64,000 nucleotides of DNA, from the NCBI GenBank assembly GCA_964030475.1, contig CAXIPT010000006.1:1040457-1104456 (forward strand), read 5' to 3'. Below, piece by piece: positions 55,701-61,512 of this stretch. Numbering within the stretch: the stretch's first letter is position 1; each line of letters starts with the position of its first letter. The notes below the pieces were generated by a model, which made no database searches, was not told the DNA's origin, and saw nothing but the letters and a program-made list of their open reading frames with translations. A program made the position numbers and the translations under genes. The DNA comes from Tethya wilhelma. Taxonomy: Eukaryota; Porifera; Demospongiae; Tethyida; Tethyidae.

Positions 55701-58700
55701 ATATCTTGGTTAGATAGATCAGCTGAGCAGTCAGCTGTGTGTTAAAACAACACCACAAACCATGGCAACTNGGCAATTGGGATTTTATGGAAGGCTAAAC
55801 CATCTTTCTCTCTTTATTGGACCATCAAACTTTTAATGACCCAAAACGTCAACTCTTTAACCATTATTGATGAGAACAAACACAAATAGCCTGGCATACA
55901 GTCATTATACAATCACAGAAAATACGCCCAAAGCATAGAAATAATGGGTGGAAGCCGATAAAAAGAACTACTACGTACTTTTCCCCCTACAACACAAGGT
56001 TTGGTGAATGGCATGGCAACCCAAAACACACAAGAGTTGGGAGGAAGAATGCTACACCGAAGAAAAAAAGGGGTGAGCCTCACGATCAAGTGAAATACTA
56101 CAATTTAGTGAGTATGGTGAAAGTAAATGCCCAAAACATGGACACAAACACCTAAGGTGGAATTGGATATCATTACTACATGGTTGAAGGTTGAAGAGAA
56201 AACATACAGGTTTGTACAATAAACAAACAATTACACTATGGCAATGAAATGAGTAAGTTTTGACATTAAATATTTTTGTTCTACAAATCGTTCAGAACTG
56301 GACGTCAACAGTTCTTCTAGTATCTCACGACAGGATGTACCTCATAGTTTCCTCGATAACTGGTTAGCTGTTTGGAGTGGAGGTGTAGAATGTCTGTAAC
56401 AACGTTGCTTAGGAGCATCCTGTCGTGAGATACTACAAGAACTGTTGACGTCCAGTTCTAAACGATTTGTAGAACAAAAATATTTAATGTCAAAACTTGA
56501 TCATTAAAATGGGAGTAGTATAATAAAGAATTACAAAAATTAAACCTCAAGATTCTGAGTACACAACTCTGCTACGCATGTGCAGTGAGTGTCATGACAA
56601 CCAAGAACACAGAGTTGGGAGAAATACTAGAGCAGCTAAAAGGGGTGGATATGTCAGCAACAATCAAGAGACCTCAAGTAGAATTAGAGAAGCCAAAACA
56701 ATAATGATAAGAGGTCTCAGTGATGTACAGACAATTGTGATAAGAACAAACACAACATCTTTCAATCTACTACACAGGGAAGCAAGGAGACCAACAGAAG
56801 CCCAACACCATCTCTGATGTTCACTCATTGTGTCACCTAGGTAGCTTTTACAGGTGCACAAAAAACATCAGCTTAGATAATCTAAATGGCAGATAAACAT
56901 AAGTATAAAGTAAAATTTACATACCCAAACAGAAAAAATGACTCAAGAGTATGGCAAGTATAATATATCCCAACAAACGTATTAGCCTCGTAGAGTTATT
57001 TACAAATTGCTTCTCCTTGATTAGTTCCCAATTTCTAAGGAATTTGAAAAGAAGGCCCCAGGGGTCGAGAGTGGTGTATGCCAACCACTGAAATTCCTAA
57101 GGAGCGTGGAACTTGAGAGTTAATGACATTTATAGCTTCAAGGCTTAATTACCATAATTATGACCCAAGAATGAATAACTATAAATAGTTTAATCACTGC
57201 AAAGTAATTAATTTTTGCTTCCATTCTTAGAGTGCCAACAGGGATAATTACCTGCATGGTCTGGATGATACGTGTACATTTGGTACAATTAAAGCTAAAG
57301 GGAAGGAACTTCATCTGTAAACCCTCACAATACACACACACACACACATACACACACACACACACACACAACCACGAGTTGGGAGAGAAGGAATACTATG
57401 CAGCAGATAAAGTGGATGGACATGTTCACAACAAAAAAAGGTCTCAAGTGAAATTATTAGATATGCTGGGAAAAATGTTGGCATGACTACACTACAGAGA
57501 TAAGCTAAGAGATCTTTCAATCTCCACCACAGTGAGCTGCATGAGAAGCAGGAAGGGCACAGCTGTCCACAACAACTGATATTCACTCACTGTATCACCT
57601 AGCTTTTACAGTTAGACACACAGAACACACCAGACTGATAATCTCGGTAGCCACATATAGCAGATACACAGCACAGTCCTTGTAAGCAAGAAGACTACAC
57701 AAAACATAATCTGTAGATTCAGCGCACCATATAATATACTATAAAGAAAACACACTAACATCAATTATGTGCTTCAATGCACATGTACACACAACAGGAT
57801 CCATGATAAGTTGCATGACCAGTTTGACAGGTCGTTGTANTGTGTGTGTGTGTTTTGTGTGTGTGTGTGTGTGTGTTTGTGTGTGTGCATGGAGTCATGT
57901 GTTTGATGAAAAGATTTCTTGGAAAACATCATGAATATTAACACCAGTGTCCCCATAAACACCATTGACCAATCACATTGCAGCTATTCCATTTGGAGCT
58001 ATAAGGACAACAAAAACTTCACCTGTCAAACACCACTCAGCCTGACCACATTATTCATAGGTATTCCAGGAATAATATCCCCAGACAAAAAGCACATGAC
58101 AACATGCACACACATAATAATGGTTCTACCAGAGGAGGTACGACACGCAGACACGCGAGTGTTAATTCAATACTTTTGCTGATTCAGCATGGTAGGTGCA
58201 CGTGACCAAGTCCAATACCAAACTATAGTGGTCACATGATTGGAATGCACTAATTGACACTCGCGTGTCGTATCTCCTCTGAGGTTCTACCAGTCTATAC
58301 CAATTTAAACCTAGCCTAGATTCTCCAACCTAGCCTCACAACCAGGAACTTTACAGTGACACACACAAGTGCAAACAACACAGCATACACACACAAAGTC
58401 TTAGGTTCCCTAACTTATAGGCAAGAACATCCGCTAACCAGTAACACTGCTGCTTACAAGCAAACAACAAGGACTGGACTGAATCAGCAATAATGATGAG
58501 AGTATAATTTAGTAAACAGGAGTCCATATCAATAGTCACCATCAATAAATTTCACACACCACACAATCAGGAACTGTAGATAGACGTACACAAACAACAC
58601 TGCATGAACGTACAAGGTTCCCTGCCACCTTACCAGGAACCCAAGCCAACAACACATGCACAAACCACACTGCATACACACAAAAAGCTCCCTGCTAACC

Positions 58701-61477
58701 AGTACCACTGCTAGTCAGAGCAAACAGGATAAAGGGCAGAATCAGCACTAATGATAGAATACGTATAATATGATCCCAGATTCAATAGTTACCTATCAGT
58801 AAATTTACACCCTCGCCACACAACCAGGAACTACACCAGGCACATGCACACAAACAACACAGCAAACATACATGTGCACAAAGTTCCCTAACTTTCAGCC
58901 ACAGAAAAAGGAACTGAATCAGTAATTAATGGTACGAAACAGTGGGTCAAATTTCAAACCAAGTTGGACCTCTCTTAGCACCTACAGAACAAAAATTGTG
59001 CTCTTACCAAGAGGTGTTCGAAATCCTTTCCGTAATCGTTCGAAGAAGCAATGGCCTCCTTCTCTGCCAACCATGAAAGTACCTCTTCCACATCTTGCAA
59101 GTACTGATGGAGTTTGATGGACTCCTCCAACTTGGAGCGTCGGGCTGCAGAGAGGGTTTGAAGACCTGAGAGTTGTTCATCCAGTTGGGCCTGTATCACA
59201 TGACATTGCAGTGTGTGTTTGGATATATAGAAAAATTCAAAATATGAATGAATGAGAGAGGGGGTGGCACCGTTGCCATGGTGATAATTTAATTAAGAGT
59301 GGGTGTGGCTATGTACTTGTTTTTCAATTGATGTCATGTGCTAGCACTTCAATTGAGGATGCCCAGAGGAGGTACGATACGAGTGTGCCTTTGCTGAGCT
59401 GGCAAACGGGTGCACGTGATCAACTTTCCTTGTGAAGTACTGCGGTCACATGATTGGAATGCAATTAACAGACTTGCCAGCTCAGCAAAGGCGCACTCGT
59501 GTCGTACCTCCTCTAGAAGAAGCCTGTCTGCAGGACTGTGCAACAATAAGTGTGTAAGTTAAACACGAAAAGAAATCTACCACAGAATATAATGCATGCA
59601 TGTGTTTGACAAGCCTAACTATCAAATATTAGAACAACAAAACAACAACAAACACACACTAGACTAGCTAGTCAAATTCAAAGGAACGTTCAATTAGCAA
59701 GGCACATTCTTTACTCAATTTAATTCATAAATAAAATTGTGCGTAATCTATATCAGGTGGGTGACTTTGAGAGAACACCTATAGATCAAGACAACAAGAC
59801 TTCTCAACTGGTGTAAAATTAGTAATGTGTAACGCACAAATGCTGTGTACACTACATGTAGCTGTTTACAAAATGTTAACTACATGGGGAGAAAGCGAGC
59901 AAATAGAGGATTGAAACTCATGACTTGCGACAAGGCTTTATACAGCTTCACTCAACAATAACAACACCACTTGACAACTACTAGTTTAGTATCGAATTAC
60001 CAATGACTACCACTTCTTGTATATCAATCTGCCCTCCTATGTGAGCTTGTTTACAAACAGCTCTTGTGCTGTGTACATAATGCTTACAACATGTCAATTA
60101 GCCATGTACATACGTACATGCCAGATGGAAGAAGGCAAAACAAAACAACTTGTGACAGCTAAGAGAAATTTTATAAAATTTCATGGACACATAACAACAA
60201 CTCCCACATCTTGTATATATATAAATCTGTCCCCTTACTGAGCATGTCAACAGCAATGAACAAAACTCTCATGTTATGCACACGTGTTTAAAACACGTCA
60301 ACTAGCTGCACATACATGCATGCCAGATGGAAGAAGAAGGCAAACAAAACAAAAACACAACAACTTGTGACAGCTAAGAGAAATTTTGAAGAGCTTCACC
60401 GACAATAACAACTGAGATCACACTACATACCAACAACTACCACATCTTCAATATCAATCTGTCTCCATAGGAACAAATGATATGCTGAAAAAATGCACGC
60501 ACTGCATATTGTGTACCATTAATTTTGTTCATGTGCTTACAAGACATCAATTAGCTATACATCCCAGACAGAAGAAGAAGGAAAGCAACTTGTGACTGCT
60601 AGGAGGTTTTATACAGGCTTCATACCACAACAATACTGAGATCATGTGCAACTCCCACATCACAAGATGACCTAATACTGCCCCTCAGAGAGGTGAGATC
60701 ACTAGCTAGCACTGCTGAGATCATACAGCTAATGAGCATGTGTGAGTCAGCACATATGCCAGCAGGTGTTCACAGGGGCAGTTCACATGGCTAGATCATG
60801 CTCTCGCTGTACGAAATGCACAACAAATTATGATATCATAATGCCCCTAGTTTCATAAAGAAAGGTGAGATCATTCATTATTGCTGAGATCATTTAGCTA
60901 ATTGCACGTCTGAGTCAGCATCCATACAGGCACATGCATGTGTACAGGGAGGCTACACCATGTGATAACAATGTACCACTGTAAACATAATGCTGCTACT
61001 TGAAAGGAACTTACTAGTTGTTACCAAGCATCAATTACAGTGCATTCTGGTTACCAAAAACCTGTACTAAAGGTACAAGCCTAAATAAGCACAGAGTGGG
61101 AGGCTGTGAATAACTATGCACAAGAATACACACACACTTTGTCGTCAATGCAAACCTTTCCTTCACACAATGGTGGTTTTGAGAGGGAGAGATCTAGCTA
61201 ACCACACTGCGGCATGACTCGGCCGCAAGTTCCACCATGCATGCATACACAAAATGCCTTGTGACATAAACACCTGTACTTCACATGTAAAATGTACAGT
61301 ATATATTGCACAATGGCATCCATGACTGGTGGGAGCTGCTGGTCATGTCAACCAAATCTGACATGGCACTAACAATTAGGGTACTGTGTACAGAATTATA
61401 ATGCTAGGTATAGACCACAAGGGTAAGAGGGGGGTAGTGGCAATTGTGGGAACATAAATTGAAGCTATATGTACATA

Positions 61478-61512
<35 letters not shown>

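Larger units (their letters stand above)
55237..59007. other. Spectrin intron region; an exon is missing here
   Basis: Exons on either side do not match in phase, and about 50 residues of an R10-like repeat (the KKF to LN-x-x-W part) are not found. Contents seen: an interspersed repeat containing gagttgggag at about 55999, 56598 and 57372; (CA)n at 57332-57371; (GT)n at 57841-57893; and three diverged copies of a unit of about 240 bp between 58330 and 58910 (accaggaact, cacacaaa, ttccctaact). Confidence 0.6.
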
